DNA of 64,000 bases from Pedobacter sp. HDW13 (GTDB lineage Bacteria; Bacteroidota; Bacteroidia; Sphingobacteriales; Sphingobacteriaceae). Both the position numbers and the translations under genes were made by a program. This document shows, piece by piece, positions 45,437-55,214 of this stretch; the stretch's first letter is position 1; each line of letters opens with the position of its first letter. Where the stretch lies: the NCBI RefSeq assembly GCF_011303555.1, contig NZ_CP049868.1, positions 5,952,001 to 6,016,000 on the forward strand, in the 5' to 3' direction. Under the pieces are notes generated by a model that was not told the origin of the DNA, searched no databases, and was given only the letters and a program-made list of their open reading frames with translations.

Positions 45437-46804
45437 TTAATCTCTTAAAGTTGTCAAATCAGTTGCTGGTGCAGGTAATCCCAAGGCAGTTATTTCATCA
45501 TATACAGACTGTGTTACTGGAAGCCCCCATTTCTTAAAAAAGTCGCTCAAATCCTTACCACTGATTGAACAGGCTTTCAACATAAAATAACGCATTTTTG
45601 CCGCATCAGTTGTTAGCGAAGGGTTTTCGGTACGGGTTTGTTTATGCAGGGCAATATAAAAACTATCGCCATAGGCCATCCATAACTGATAAAACATGCC
45701 CAGCCTCACATCATTGGCATTGGTAATGGTGCCGTTAAAATTACGGCTAGCCTGTGCAATAGCAAAATAATTATCAACAGAAGTCCATTTCCCATCGCGG
45801 TTCATCCGGGATGGCGTAACGGCAAAATACCTTTCAGCAGCCAAAGCATACAGGTTAACTGTAACCTCAGTTAAGCCGGTCCAGGTCCACGGGCCTTGTT
45901 GATGAATGTGCCCAACTTCGTGCCATAAGCCCCAGCCCGAAACACCACTTACATTGGCATTTTGCAAAATGCGGTAGGTTAAAGAACGGATGTAAAAAAT
46001 ACCGATTCCCGCTGCCATATAATCGCCCGGATTTGCCGGATCTTTAATGGTAATGAGGTATTTATAAGGTCCTTTAGTGTGCAATGCGGTCGATCCGTCT
46101 ATACCGCTAAAGGCATCTTCGGCATCAACAACCTGGTCAATTTTGGTGCTCAACACCTGCTGATCGTCGGTTTTGTAGGTAATGGCATCGTCTCTTCGCG
46201 CCACTACAAGTGCACGGTCGGTTTCGATGATAACATCTGGTACATTACTCAAACTATCGAGCATGGTTAACCAATCGGCATGGCTGGTTACATTTTTCTT
46301 AAAATAAGGTACTGGTTTAAAACCTTTGCCAAAACTCAGGCTTGCCGAAGCAGCCGGAGTTGCACTGCTTACATATTTCACCCAGGCCATTCCGCCATAT
46401 TGATCAGCTTTAATTTTATTTAAACCCACCTGCAAAGTATAATAGGTACGCACGGGCCTGATGTTATCTCTAAAAGGTGTACCCAATACCAGTTGAGGTA
46501 AACGGGTGCCGCTTACCTGAGCAACTGTAACATAAATAGAATCGTTTGCGGCAACATAATAACCGGTTGGCAGCATTTCGTTGTGGTTCGACTGGATTAA
46601 CCGGTTAGCCACAGCCTGACTGCCTACATTTTCGGTATACGTTTGGGTTACGGGAGCCACCATACCCGATACCGGGCCAGTGGCTGAAATCTTATTTTTT
46701 AACGAAAATGTTTGACTATCGTTCTCTGTATTTGCCTTTTTGCAAGCCGCAACCAACAGTAAGAAAGCTAAGCTTAGTAAGCTTAAGGGATATATCTTTT
46801 TCAT
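45437..46804 (-). CDS. M60-family (enhancin/mucin-type) zinc metallopeptidase lipoprotein
   Basis: The 455-residue protein has a lipobox LLVAACKK (Cys21). A beta-rich N-terminal region (about 60-170) precedes the catalytic domain with HEVGHIHQ (His295, Glu296, His299) and a Glu at 313 (LTEVTVNLYAL). The pattern HExxH-x8-28-E is that of peptidase M60, many members of which cleave mucin-type O-glycosylated proteins. Together with fucosidase and hexosaminidase genes this suggests a glycoprotein substrate. It follows the metzincin-like gene by 11 nt. Confidence 0.88.
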   Translation of the reverse strand: MKKIYPLSLLSLAFLLLVAACKKANTENDSQTFSLKNKISATGPVSGMVAPVTQTYTENVGSQAVANRLIQSNHNEMLPTGYYVAANDSIYVTVAQVSGTRLPQLVLGTPFRDNIRPVRTYYTLQVGLNKIKADQYGGMAWVKYVSSATPAASASLSFGKGFKPVPYFKKNVTSHADWLTMLDSLSNVPDVIIETDRALVVARRDDAITYKTDDQQVLSTKIDQVVDAEDAFSGIDGSTALHTKGPYKYLITIKDPANPGDYMAAGIGIFYIRSLTYRILQNANVSGVSGWGLWHEVGHIHQQGPWTWTGLTEVTVNLYALAAERYFAVTPSRMNRDGKWTSVDNYFAIAQASRNFNGTITNANDVRLGMFYQLWMAYGDSFYIALHKQTRTENPSLTTDAAKMRYFMLKACSISGKDLSDFFKKWGLPVTQSVYDEITALGLPAPATDLTTLRD

Positions 46805-46815
46805 ATCGGTTTAGT

Positions 46816-48264
46816 TTACAGGGCTATTACTTTAATTGATGAGGCTTTATCATTAAAGGTAGGCATATACCAAATTTGGGAGGTAACCTCATAGCTGCTA
46901 CCGGTAAAATTGTCGCCATCGTACATAATTACCTTTACACCGAGACTAGCCTTTACTGATGAAACGGTATTATTACCAATACCCAAACTAATTAGATCGG
47001 CGGTGGTATAATTGCCAACTGGCAACGATACAGCAGTGCCGGTATAACTGGTATTCGGGAAAAAACTAGCCGATCCGTTAGCTCCTATTTGCGGTACACC
47101 GTTCAGGAACGAGAATAAATACGTTTGGGTTATCGTATTGCCGTTTTTTAGCAGCAATTTAGCTTTTAACTCATAAGTCTCATTATTTTTATAATAAAGT
47201 TCACTTAATGGCATAGATCCGGAAAGAGTTTGACTTGCCCCCGGGTTAAATCGCCAGGTTACTGCATTATAATCTTTATTGGTGCCTACCCCTTCGTTAT
47301 TCACATTTGGATCGAGGTAAACTAATACATCACTAACCTCTTTATCGCTGGTAAAACTACCAGATAAGTTAATTGTTTGATTGGTACTGTTAAATGAAGC
47401 ATTGGCACTAATTGTTGTGGTTGCAGCCTCATAAGGGATTTCGAGTGGCAATGGATCCTGGAAAATTTCGTTTCTGTTTAGGATTGCAGCATCAACTTCA
47501 GTTAAAAAAGTAGGCTGTCCTTTACTAAATGAAACATTACCCGACCCCATTAATGAAGTACCCAACGTTGGTTGTTCGGAAGCATATTTGGCGTGATCGT
47601 GTGGTAAGTTTAAACCATGTCCCAATTCGTGCAACATTCCACCTAGATAATTGGAGCTTGGATTTGGAATTTTATCGACTGCCATATTTGCATTATCAAC
47701 GGCAAAACAGTTTTTGCCATAACCATAAAAGGGTTGATCACCGGCGGCAACATCTGTTCTTTGTGGCAATAGAATAAGTGTGTGGCTCGAATTTGAAAAT
47801 TCTGATGCATGTGTAGCTTTGTAGGCCGCAATTTCGTTTAAGATTTTGGTTGCCGATACGCTCGAAGAATAAGGATAATCTGCCTGTGGGCCCGCTGCCG
47901 GGATTTCAATAAACCTGACCAATCCGGTCGAATCGATTTTAGATAGTCCCATGTACTTGTCGTATCCATACCTTAACATTTCGGTATGAAACCAGCTCTG
48001 AAAATGAACCATTAAACCGGTTAATCTGGTTTTGTAATCGGATAGTGCCGGATTATCTGTAGGCACGAACATTACAATGTTTAAATTTTTGGTATTGGTA
48101 ACAAAGCTCGGCGGAGTGGTTCCCGAGCCTAATGCCAATGTGTTTGGTTTTGCCAGCGTTGTTGCTTGTGGTTCTGCAACAGGTGCTTTTTTGCAGCCGC
48201 TCATTAAAATGCCGCTCGAAGCAGTAAAGAGCAGGGCCAGGCAAATTTGTTTGGTGTTTTTCAT
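46816..48264 (-). CDS. Metzincin-like metallopeptidase lipoprotein with C-terminal beta/gamma-crystallin domain
   Basis: The 482-residue protein has a lipobox LMSGCKK (Cys24). The catalytic domain (about 60-270) carries HELGHGLNLPHD with zinc ligands His212, His216 and His222, and a Met-turn-like SLMGSG (Met239). An Ig-like middle region (about 280-395) follows. The C-terminal about 85 residues show a duplicated beta/gamma-crystallin motif (Y-x-G...L..G.Y and YDGDNFTGSSYEV). The usual metzincin Gly between the second and third His is Asn here. It probably cleaves a surface-bound protein or glycoprotein; family placement in M43, M12 or M10 is not fixed. Confidence 0.82.
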   Translation of the reverse strand: MKNTKQICLALLFTASSGILMSGCKKAPVAEPQATTLAKPNTLALGSGTTPPSFVTNTKNLNIVMFVPTDNPALSDYKTRLTGLMVHFQSWFHTEMLRYGYDKYMGLSKIDSTGLVRFIEIPAAGPQADYPYSSSVSATKILNEIAAYKATHASEFSNSSHTLILLPQRTDVAAGDQPFYGYGKNCFAVDNANMAVDKIPNPSSNYLGGMLHELGHGLNLPHDHAKYASEQPTLGTSLMGSGNVSFSKGQPTFLTEVDAAILNRNEIFQDPLPLEIPYEAATTTISANASFNSTNQTINLSGSFTSDKEVSDVLVYLDPNVNNEGVGTNKDYNAVTWRFNPGASQTLSGSMPLSELYYKNNETYELKAKLLLKNGNTITQTYLFSFLNGVPQIGANGSASFFPNTSYTGTAVSLPVGNYTTADLISLGIGNNTVSSVKASLGVKVIMYDGDNFTGSSYEVTSQIWYMPTFNDKASSIKVIAL

Positions 48265-48622
48265 TGTTTAAGTGGTTTAGGTTATGGATTATTTAGTTGT
48301 ATTTCATTCGTAATTGTTTTAATAATTCCTAAAAAGTAAATTTTAATACCCGTCCCATCTTTTCTCCCTGTTTGTAATGCTTTACGACTCAACGGTAAAG
48401 CTTTTTCCAATGTATTGTTTATTCAAAAGCATTGTTTCCATATTCCAATTGCTTTCGTAAGCAATGACGGTGGACTTTAACCTATACGTTGTTGCACACA
48501 CGTCATTGCGAACTAAAAACTGAGTAAATAGGTTAACTGTTTAATTGTTGCAATTGGTTAATTGTAAACGACTCGACAATTGTTAATTATCAACTTAAAA
48601 CTGCTAACTGAAAACCGATCCC
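48265..48622. repeat. Intergenic region with nested inverted repeats
   Basis: No gene is seen. Stems include GCTTTAC/GTAAAGC (48379-48385, 48395-48401, followed by TTTTT on plus), ATTGCTT-tcgt-AAGCAAT (48448-48465) and CAATGACG/CGTCATTG (48462-48469, 48501-48508). The latter two resemble dispersed repeats of Bacteroidota genomes. It separates the second SusD from the metzincin-like gene, so it may hold a second promoter or a processing site. Confidence 0.55.
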
Positions 48623-50368
48623 TTACCAACCCGGGTTTTGGATCAGCACCGCACTTTTATTAATCTCTGATTGTGGAATGGGGAAATAATACATTTGAGG
48701 ATTTGTAAATCTTCTGGTTTCGAAAGAAAAACGGGCACCGGTAACAGTCGATCCGCTACGCGTCCACCTCATGCCGCCAGCTGGACCGTTTATTAAAGTT
48801 TCTGCCAGTTTCCATCTTTTGATATCGAAGAACCTGATTGCTTCTTCGTAGGTTAGCTCTACCCTTCTTTCATTTCTAATTACCTCTCTCATTTGCTCTT
48901 TAGTAAGTCCTAAAGGCAATTGAAACGGAACTAAACCAGCTCTTTCCCTAATTTGCTCTACAGCCTGATATACTTCTGTACCCGGCCCGCTAAATTCGTT
49001 AAGTGCTTCGGCATAGCTGAGTAGTATTTCGGCGTATCTGATGGCAACCAAACCAATGTTATTGGATATACCAAAATTGCCACCAGCACCTTCGTGACAG
49101 AATTTGCGGTATAAATAGCCGGTTTTAGTAGAACCCGAAGTCCCTAAACCATCGCCAGGGGCATTGGCATATAAATTCACTACAGTTTTGGTATTAGTGG
49201 TGTTGTTTAACCACAAACTGCCATCGTATAATATAGAGTAATAAAAACGGGGATCTCTGTCTTTATACATATCTGCTTCTACATAACCCGATCCAGCTTC
49301 TTTAATGTTTTTGCCATTTTTCATTGGATAAGTGTCAACCAACTCTTGCGTTGGATAGGAATAAGCCTGTCCGCCGCGGGAAACCGGAAGCAGAAAACCT
49401 TCGTACCATCTGTTTGTCGATTTCATTACCTGAAATATATGTTCAGGCGTATTTCTGGTAATCATCATCTGATAATAGCCATAACCCGGAGCAGTGGTAT
49501 TATCTTTAACTAAGCTGTAAATCCCCATATCCATTACTGCTTTTGCAGCATCGGCAGCGAGTTTCCACCTGTTGTTATCTAAATTATCGTAACCTGCCAG
49601 GCTTTTATTGGTACCAGTACCCGGATTTTGCCCATTAAACAGCGGACTTGCAGCCAGAAGTAAAACTTTTGATTTTAAACCCAATGCAGCACCCTTGGTT
49701 GGGCGTCCGAAATCTTCAATTTTTGTGGTTACAGGTAAAGCAGCACAAGCATCCAGTTCGCTAACAATGTAATTTACCGTTTCAGCAAATGTAGATCTGG
49801 CCAAACCGAAATCATCTGTAATTGCATACACTTTATCACCAATAACCGGAACACCGCTATAATTACGTAGCAAATGCCAGTAATAATAAGCCCTCAAAAA
49901 CCTGGCTTCTAACTTCAGCGTTGCCCTTCTGGCTGCCGAAATTGGAGATCTATCTACATTTGCAAGAAAAACATTCGCACGCCTGATGTTGTTGTAACAG
50001 TTGTTCCAGTGATTTTTGAACCGGCTAAAATCGGCCTGACTTTGAAAGGTTGCCGAATTAAATGCAGGCGCTATTTGTGCAGTAGCGCCGCTCCATACGA
50101 TATCCGAATCGTCGGATGCATCGCTGTACGACCATAAGCCGCCACCGGTTAAGCCATTATCCAGGTAATATGTTCCTGCCAGGCCGGTGTAAATACCTGT
50201 TAAAAAGCGGAATGTTAATAAACTATCTGCAAATACGGTAGCCTCATTAAGCTGCCCCACATCTGTTTTATCCAAAAAACTACTGCTATCAGTTTTTTTG
50301 CAGGCAGCAGCCCCCATGGCCAATAAGCCTACAAACATTAGGGTTTTTAAATAATTAATATTTTTCAT
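48623..50368 (-). CDS. SusD/RagB-family nutrient-binding lipoprotein (pair 2)
   Basis: The 581-residue protein has a lipobox GAAACKK (Cys23) and the SusD fold: tetratricopeptide-like helices including ARFLRAYYYWHLLRNYSGVPVI (split across about 152-173) and a C-terminal RNERRVELTYEEAIRFFDIKRW. It sits on the cell surface and pairs with the SusC gene just before it (10-nt gap) to capture glycan for import. It closes the second SusC/SusD pair. Confidence 0.95.
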   Translation of the reverse strand: MKNINYLKTLMFVGLLAMGAAACKKTDSSSFLDKTDVGQLNEATVFADSLLTFRFLTGIYTGLAGTYYLDNGLTGGGLWSYSDASDDSDIVWSGATAQIAPAFNSATFQSQADFSRFKNHWNNCYNNIRRANVFLANVDRSPISAARRATLKLEARFLRAYYYWHLLRNYSGVPVIGDKVYAITDDFGLARSTFAETVNYIVSELDACAALPVTTKIEDFGRPTKGAALGLKSKVLLLAASPLFNGQNPGTGTNKSLAGYDNLDNNRWKLAADAAKAVMDMGIYSLVKDNTTAPGYGYYQMMITRNTPEHIFQVMKSTNRWYEGFLLPVSRGGQAYSYPTQELVDTYPMKNGKNIKEAGSGYVEADMYKDRDPRFYYSILYDGSLWLNNTTNTKTVVNLYANAPGDGLGTSGSTKTGYLYRKFCHEGAGGNFGISNNIGLVAIRYAEILLSYAEALNEFSGPGTEVYQAVEQIRERAGLVPFQLPLGLTKEQMREVIRNERRVELTYEEAIRFFDIKRWKLAETLINGPAGGMRWTRSGSTVTGARFSFETRRFTNPQMYYFPIPQSEINKSAVLIQNPGW

Positions 50369-50378
50369 TTTCTTATGA

Positions 50379-53300
50379 TTAAAATGTTACCTGTAAGCCG
50401 AGGTTTACAATTTTTTGTTGAGGATAAGATGAGTAAGCCTCTACTGTTCCTGTAGAATTTATAGACTCAGGGTCTACATCATAAATTTTCAGTTTAAACC
50501 AGGTAATCAGGTTTGCCGCGCTTCCGTAAATCCTTGCGCTTGATAAACCGATTTTACTTACCAGTTTATTATCAAAGTTATAACCCAGTTCAACGTTCTT
50601 AAGCCTGATATAATCCGTTGGACGTAACCAAAACGTAGACTGATCGAAATTGGCACCACCTAAACGTGGCAACAGTGCGGTTTCTTTGGTTTCGGGTGTC
50701 CATCTGCTTAAATGTATTTCGGATGGGGTACCATTAACATTTCCTATCTGGAACATGGTTGAAGCACTTAAACTTCCCTTTGCAGCGCCTTGAAAAAGCA
50801 CAGATATATCAAAGCCTTTGTAGCTTGTTCCCAAAGAAAAACCATAATTTATTTGAGGAATATTGGGATTACCAATTGGACCAATATCGCTCTGATCGAT
50901 CTTTCCGTCGTTATTGATATCGGCATATTTCAAATCGCCTGGCTTAACTGCCCTACCAACAGATGTTGGACTATTGGCGATATCGGCAGCATCGTTGTAG
51001 AAACCAATGTTTGTATAGCCATAAATCTGACCAATAGGCCTGCCGGTACGCATCAGCAATGGATTACCCTGGTTGTAAGGTTCATCGCGATAAATGATTT
51101 TGTTCTTATAGATGGAAATGTTCCCTTTAACAAAATAAGAGAAGTTTTCTGATAGCTTATTTTGGTAAGAAAGATCGAGTTCAAAACCTTTATTATTTAC
51201 GATACCCAAATTTACCGGAGGCAATGTAATACCAGAGAAATTAGGAACCGTTTCCCTAACTGTTAAAATATCGTACCTCTTGTGATTAAAATAATCGAAG
51301 GTTATCCCTAGTTTACTATTCAGCAATTTAATATCGGTACCAATATCCAGCTTACGCTCCTGTTCCCACCTTACATCTTCGTTTGCGAGGGCACCAGGCG
51401 TAATTCCATACTGCAGGGTATTATTCTCGCCAAACCAATAAGAGTTTGCAGCTGTTGACGGGGCATTATAAATTTCTTCGTAGATATAGCGGTAAGTATT
51501 CGGAAAATCATCCGAACCAACAGTACCCAACGAGCTTCTGAATTTCATGTAGTTGATAAATGGAAGCGCTTTTTTAAAGAAAGGTTCTTCGCTAATGTTC
51601 CAGGCAACACTTACCGCTGGAAACAAGCCATTTCTTTTATTGGCTTTAAACCTATCGGTACCATTATATGCGCCGTTTAATTCGAAAATATACTTCGATT
51701 TGTAATTGTATCCTACCCTTGCAGAATACCCTCTGAAATTTGCAGGAATGTTTGATCCCGAAATATCAGCCAACTGGTTATAAACAATCAGACCGTATAA
51801 ATTATGGTCTCCGAACTGGCGGTTATAATCTAAAATACCTTGTGCATTGATTTTGCGAAGCGGATAAGCAGATACATTGGCATCGAATGCAGTAGACGCA
51901 GTTAAAGGGTCTAACCTGCTTAACTCAGGAAAAACAGGATCTAAAACATCAGAACCTGGCAGGTACGCATAAGTTGGGAAACGTCCTCTTGTTAACGAGC
52001 GGTTAAACTCTACATTATTGGTGTAGGCTAAAATTACCCTTGCAGCAAGGCCTTTGGTTAAAAAATCTAAATTCTGATTGGCCTTTAAGTTTAAGTTAAG
52101 GTTATTACTGTATCTTCTGTTATAACCTGCATATTGTAAAATACCAACTGGATTTAATGTAGCAGATTTTCTACCTCCATAGCTTCCATCTTCATTTTTT
52201 ACAGGATAGTTCCATGGGTTTAAAAGCCCGCTACTTAATCTTCTCCAAATAGAAATAGCACCGCCGGCAAGAACATCTGGCAGGTTTGGTTCATTAATTT
52301 CATTAAACCTGGCCGAAAGATCTAACTTTAATGTTAGTGTTTTGGTTACATTTAAATCAACATTCGATCTGATATTGTATCTTTTTAAATAATAGTTACT
52401 GTTAAAGTTTTCGTCTTTTTGGATCTCTTTTAAAATACCGTTTTGATTAAGGTTGCCCAATGCCACGAAATACTTTAAATTTTGTGTACCCCCAACGATA
52501 TCAATATTATTGCTTTGCTGCAAAGCACTTTTGCGCATTACTTCATCGTACCATTTTACACTCGGATAGCGATATGGGTCATCGCCCAATTTAAAATGAT
52601 TCAAGGCTTCGTCGGTAACCAGACCGGGATAGGTGAGGTTAGGATCTCTTCCTTCATTTACCTCTTGTTCTTTTAATAAGGTTAATGCGTTGTAAGAATC
52701 GAGCGGTTTTCTTCTTATAGTTGGCATTTGCAAACCAAAATCACTTCTAAACGTAATTTTCGGAGCAGAAAATGTACCTCTTCTTGTCGTAATCGCAATT
52801 ACTCCATTAGCACCCTTAATACCGTATATAGCTGTTGAAGAGGCATCTTTTAAAATGGAAACCGTTTCGATTTCATTAGAACTTAACTGGCTTAACTGCT
52901 CGTAAGGATATTCTACATCATCGACAATGACCAAAGGTCTGTTAGAAGCACCCGTATAAGTACTTACCCCACGAATGTAAATATTAGCTGCATCGGCACC
53001 TGGCTGACCGCTGGTTTGCTGTTGGAATAAACCGGGTAGTCTACCTGCCAGTGCATTTTGAAAACTTGCGGTTGGGCTCTGCCTTAATTCTTTACCAGAT
53101 ACGGTACTGGTTGCCCCGGCATTGGTTATCTTCTTTTGTGGTGTAAAACCAACCACAACCACTTCATTTAAATTTGAATTATCTTCTTTTAAAACAATAT
53201 TTAATGGTTGGTTGGTAATGGTAACCACTTTTTTAATGTAACCTATAGAACTTATAATTAACCTGGTACTGTTTGCGCCAACTTTTATGTTAAAAGCGCC

Positions 53301-53468
53301 ACTGGTATTGGTGATTACGATGTTCTTCGGGTTTGCTTCTTCGGTAACTGTTGTGGCAATTAGTGTTGTACCCTTATCATCTACAACAACACCCCGTACA
53401 ACTTTCGTTTGGGCATAAACTAAATTAGTTATCAGCACAAGCAATATTATATTCAGTATTTTTTTCAT
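50379..53468 (-). CDS. SusC/RagA-family TonB-dependent transporter (pair 2)
   Basis: The 1029-residue protein has a signal peptide ending in VYAQT (residue 20), a carboxypeptidase-D regulatory-like domain (about 23-100), the SusC TonB box region (NEVVVVGF), a plug with ADAANIYIRGVSTY and SILKDASSTAIYGIKGANGVI, then a 22-strand barrel ending in VNLGLQVTF. It imports oligosaccharides delivered by its SusD partner. It is the third gene in the locus, 108 nt after SusD 1. Confidence 0.96.
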   Translation of the reverse strand: MKKILNIILLVLITNLVYAQTKVVRGVVVDDKGTTLIATTVTEEANPKNIVITNTSGAFNIKVGANSTRLIISSIGYIKKVVTITNQPLNIVLKEDNSNLNEVVVVGFTPQKKITNAGATSTVSGKELRQSPTASFQNALAGRLPGLFQQQTSGQPGADAANIYIRGVSTYTGASNRPLVIVDDVEYPYEQLSQLSSNEIETVSILKDASSTAIYGIKGANGVIAITTRRGTFSAPKITFRSDFGLQMPTIRRKPLDSYNALTLLKEQEVNEGRDPNLTYPGLVTDEALNHFKLGDDPYRYPSVKWYDEVMRKSALQQSNNIDIVGGTQNLKYFVALGNLNQNGILKEIQKDENFNSNYYLKRYNIRSNVDLNVTKTLTLKLDLSARFNEINEPNLPDVLAGGAISIWRRLSSGLLNPWNYPVKNEDGSYGGRKSATLNPVGILQYAGYNRRYSNNLNLNLKANQNLDFLTKGLAARVILAYTNNVEFNRSLTRGRFPTYAYLPGSDVLDPVFPELSRLDPLTASTAFDANVSAYPLRKINAQGILDYNRQFGDHNLYGLIVYNQLADISGSNIPANFRGYSARVGYNYKSKYIFELNGAYNGTDRFKANKRNGLFPAVSVAWNISEEPFFKKALPFINYMKFRSSLGTVGSDDFPNTYRYIYEEIYNAPSTAANSYWFGENNTLQYGITPGALANEDVRWEQERKLDIGTDIKLLNSKLGITFDYFNHKRYDILTVRETVPNFSGITLPPVNLGIVNNKGFELDLSYQNKLSENFSYFVKGNISIYKNKIIYRDEPYNQGNPLLMRTGRPIGQIYGYTNIGFYNDAADIANSPTSVGRAVKPGDLKYADINNDGKIDQSDIGPIGNPNIPQINYGFSLGTSYKGFDISVLFQGAAKGSLSASTMFQIGNVNGTPSEIHLSRWTPETKETALLPRLGGANFDQSTFWLRPTDYIRLKNVELGYNFDNKLVSKIGLSSARIYGSAANLITWFKLKIYDVDPESINSTGTVEAYSSYPQQKIVNLGLQVTF

Positions 53469-53501
53469 CTGTATATAGTTTCTTTTTTATCGGCGATGAA
53501 G

Positions 53502-53548
53502 CCATCATGATTTTATTTCATCTATACGATTCGAAAAAATCGTGATGG
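53502..53548 (-). promoter_or_regulatory. Intercistronic hairpin between the two SusC/SusD pairs
   Basis: Arms CCATCATGATTTT (53502-53514) and AAAATCGTGATGG (53536-53548) pair with one mismatch (a G-U possible in RNA). It lies in the 108-nt gap between SusD 1 and SusC 2. No clear T run follows at the right distance, so a processing or mRNA-stability function is as likely as termination. Confidence 0.48.
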
Positions 53549-53576
53549 TTCCATTATTTTTTAATGATGCTCCTTA

Positions 53577-55211
53577 CTAATTAGACCATCCTGGATTTTG
53601 AACCATTTTGTTATTGCTTAATATTTCGGCCTGTGGTATAGGGTACCAATACATTTTAGTATCGAAAACAGCATTGGCAGCATTGAAATAGCTGTAAGAT
53701 AAGGCCGTTCCGTTTTTGATAATCTGCACACCTCTAACTGGTTTATTTAATTCAATTTCAGCAAGCTTCCACCTTCTCAAATCCCAGGTTCTATGCTCTT
53801 CAAAAGCAAATTCTATACGGCGCTCGTTTTGAATTATTTTACGCAATTCGTCTTTGCTCAGTGTGAGCGATAAGCCGTAAAGATTATTGCTACCTGGAAG
53901 AATACCTGCTCTTTTTCTAATTAAAACCAGGTTGTTAACGATATCTGCAACCGGGCCACCCGACTCATTTAAAGCTTCTGCGTGGTTTAATAAAATTTCG
54001 GCATACCTGAATAAGATTACATGGTGTGCCTGGTTGGTGTATGTGGTAGAAGTTTCAAATTTCCCCATGAATTTTCTGAGGTAATAACCGGTTCTGGTTT
54101 GCGTTCTGTTTCCTCCGGGCTTATCTTGTCCACCCTCAAATGTTTCAACTGGTCTGCTCAGCCAATTTTTGCCATTATGCATAATGGTTGCCGTTAACCT
54201 TGGATCTCTGTTTAGATAAGGGTTGTTCTGATCGTATGTCGATCCTGCATCAGAAATCGCCTTTCCATCAAGCATCAAAAACGCATCTACCAGGTTTTGC
54301 GACGGACTGGTTAATCCAACACCCTGTAAATATCCTATTGGCCCATTATTGATTTCGATATTTGTATTTAATGCGTTCTGTTTAATAAAAATAAACTCGG
54401 TATTTTTAGTGGCATTGAAATTGGCAATCCAATCGGTTACCAGGGTATAACCTAATGCTTTAACATCCGCAGCTGCCTGTGCGGCCAAAGTCCATTTCTG
54501 CGTATTATTTGTTGGATTGCTTAAAGGGCTGGCAGCATACAAAAGCACTCTCGATTTTAGTGCCATTGCAGCTCCTATATTCGCCCTGCCCCAATCTCCA
54601 TCGGTAATGCCGTATGGCAACAGATCGTTTTTTATGGCGTCTAACTCAGCAACGATATAGGCATAACATTCATCCAGGGTATTTCTTGGCACATTTATAT
54701 TGTCATTAATGGTATATACCTTATCGCCAATTAAAGGTACACCGCCCCAACGCTTAACCATTTCGAAGTAAAAATAGGCCCTCAAAAATCTTGCTTCAGC
54801 TTTAAATTGTGTTTTTAGCACCGCAGTAGTTGGTACTACATCAATTTTGCTTAAAAAAAGATTAGCTCTTCTTATGCCCAGATAATTCCTACTCCAAACA
54901 TCATCAGGAAGTGTTGTAGATGATATTCTGCCGGTACGATAAAACTCGGCCTGTGTACCAATCCTCGAAGGCACCGCATCGTCTGTTCCGGCATCTAAAA
55001 AGCTGCCATCTATCCTGTTATACCAATCGGGTAACAAGAGATAGGTTCCGTTTAAAAATTGTTTTGCATAGTCGGCATTTTTATCAACCGGATCAAAAAT
55101 TAAATCCCCTGTTATCCGGTCTAAAGGCTCTGCTTCGAATCTTTTCGAACAGCCAAAAGCAAATAACAAGCAGATTATAGCGAAGTATTTTTTATAATTA
55201 TTCATAATCAA
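53577..55211 (-). CDS. SusD/RagB-family nutrient-binding lipoprotein (pair 1)
   Basis: The 544-residue protein has a lipobox FAFGCSK (Cys near 21), SusD helices AEARFLRAYFYFEMVKRWGG (about 137-156), and C-terminal IIQNERRIEFAFEEHRTWDLRRW. The start could be the Met two codons in. It follows its SusC by 3 nt, so the two genes are translationally close. It has RagB-like length and is distinct in sequence from the second SusD. Confidence 0.95.
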   Translation of the reverse strand: MIMNNYKKYFAIICLLFAFGCSKRFEAEPLDRITGDLIFDPVDKNADYAKQFLNGTYLLLPDWYNRIDGSFLDAGTDDAVPSRIGTQAEFYRTGRISSTTLPDDVWSRNYLGIRRANLFLSKIDVVPTTAVLKTQFKAEARFLRAYFYFEMVKRWGGVPLIGDKVYTINDNINVPRNTLDECYAYIVAELDAIKNDLLPYGITDGDWGRANIGAAMALKSRVLLYAASPLSNPTNNTQKWTLAAQAAADVKALGYTLVTDWIANFNATKNTEFIFIKQNALNTNIEINNGPIGYLQGVGLTSPSQNLVDAFLMLDGKAISDAGSTYDQNNPYLNRDPRLTATIMHNGKNWLSRPVETFEGGQDKPGGNRTQTRTGYYLRKFMGKFETSTTYTNQAHHVILFRYAEILLNHAEALNESGGPVADIVNNLVLIRKRAGILPGSNNLYGLSLTLSKDELRKIIQNERRIEFAFEEHRTWDLRRWKLAEIELNKPVRGVQIIKNGTALSYSYFNAANAVFDTKMYWYPIPQAEILSNNKMVQNPGWSN

Positions 55212-55214
55212 GAT

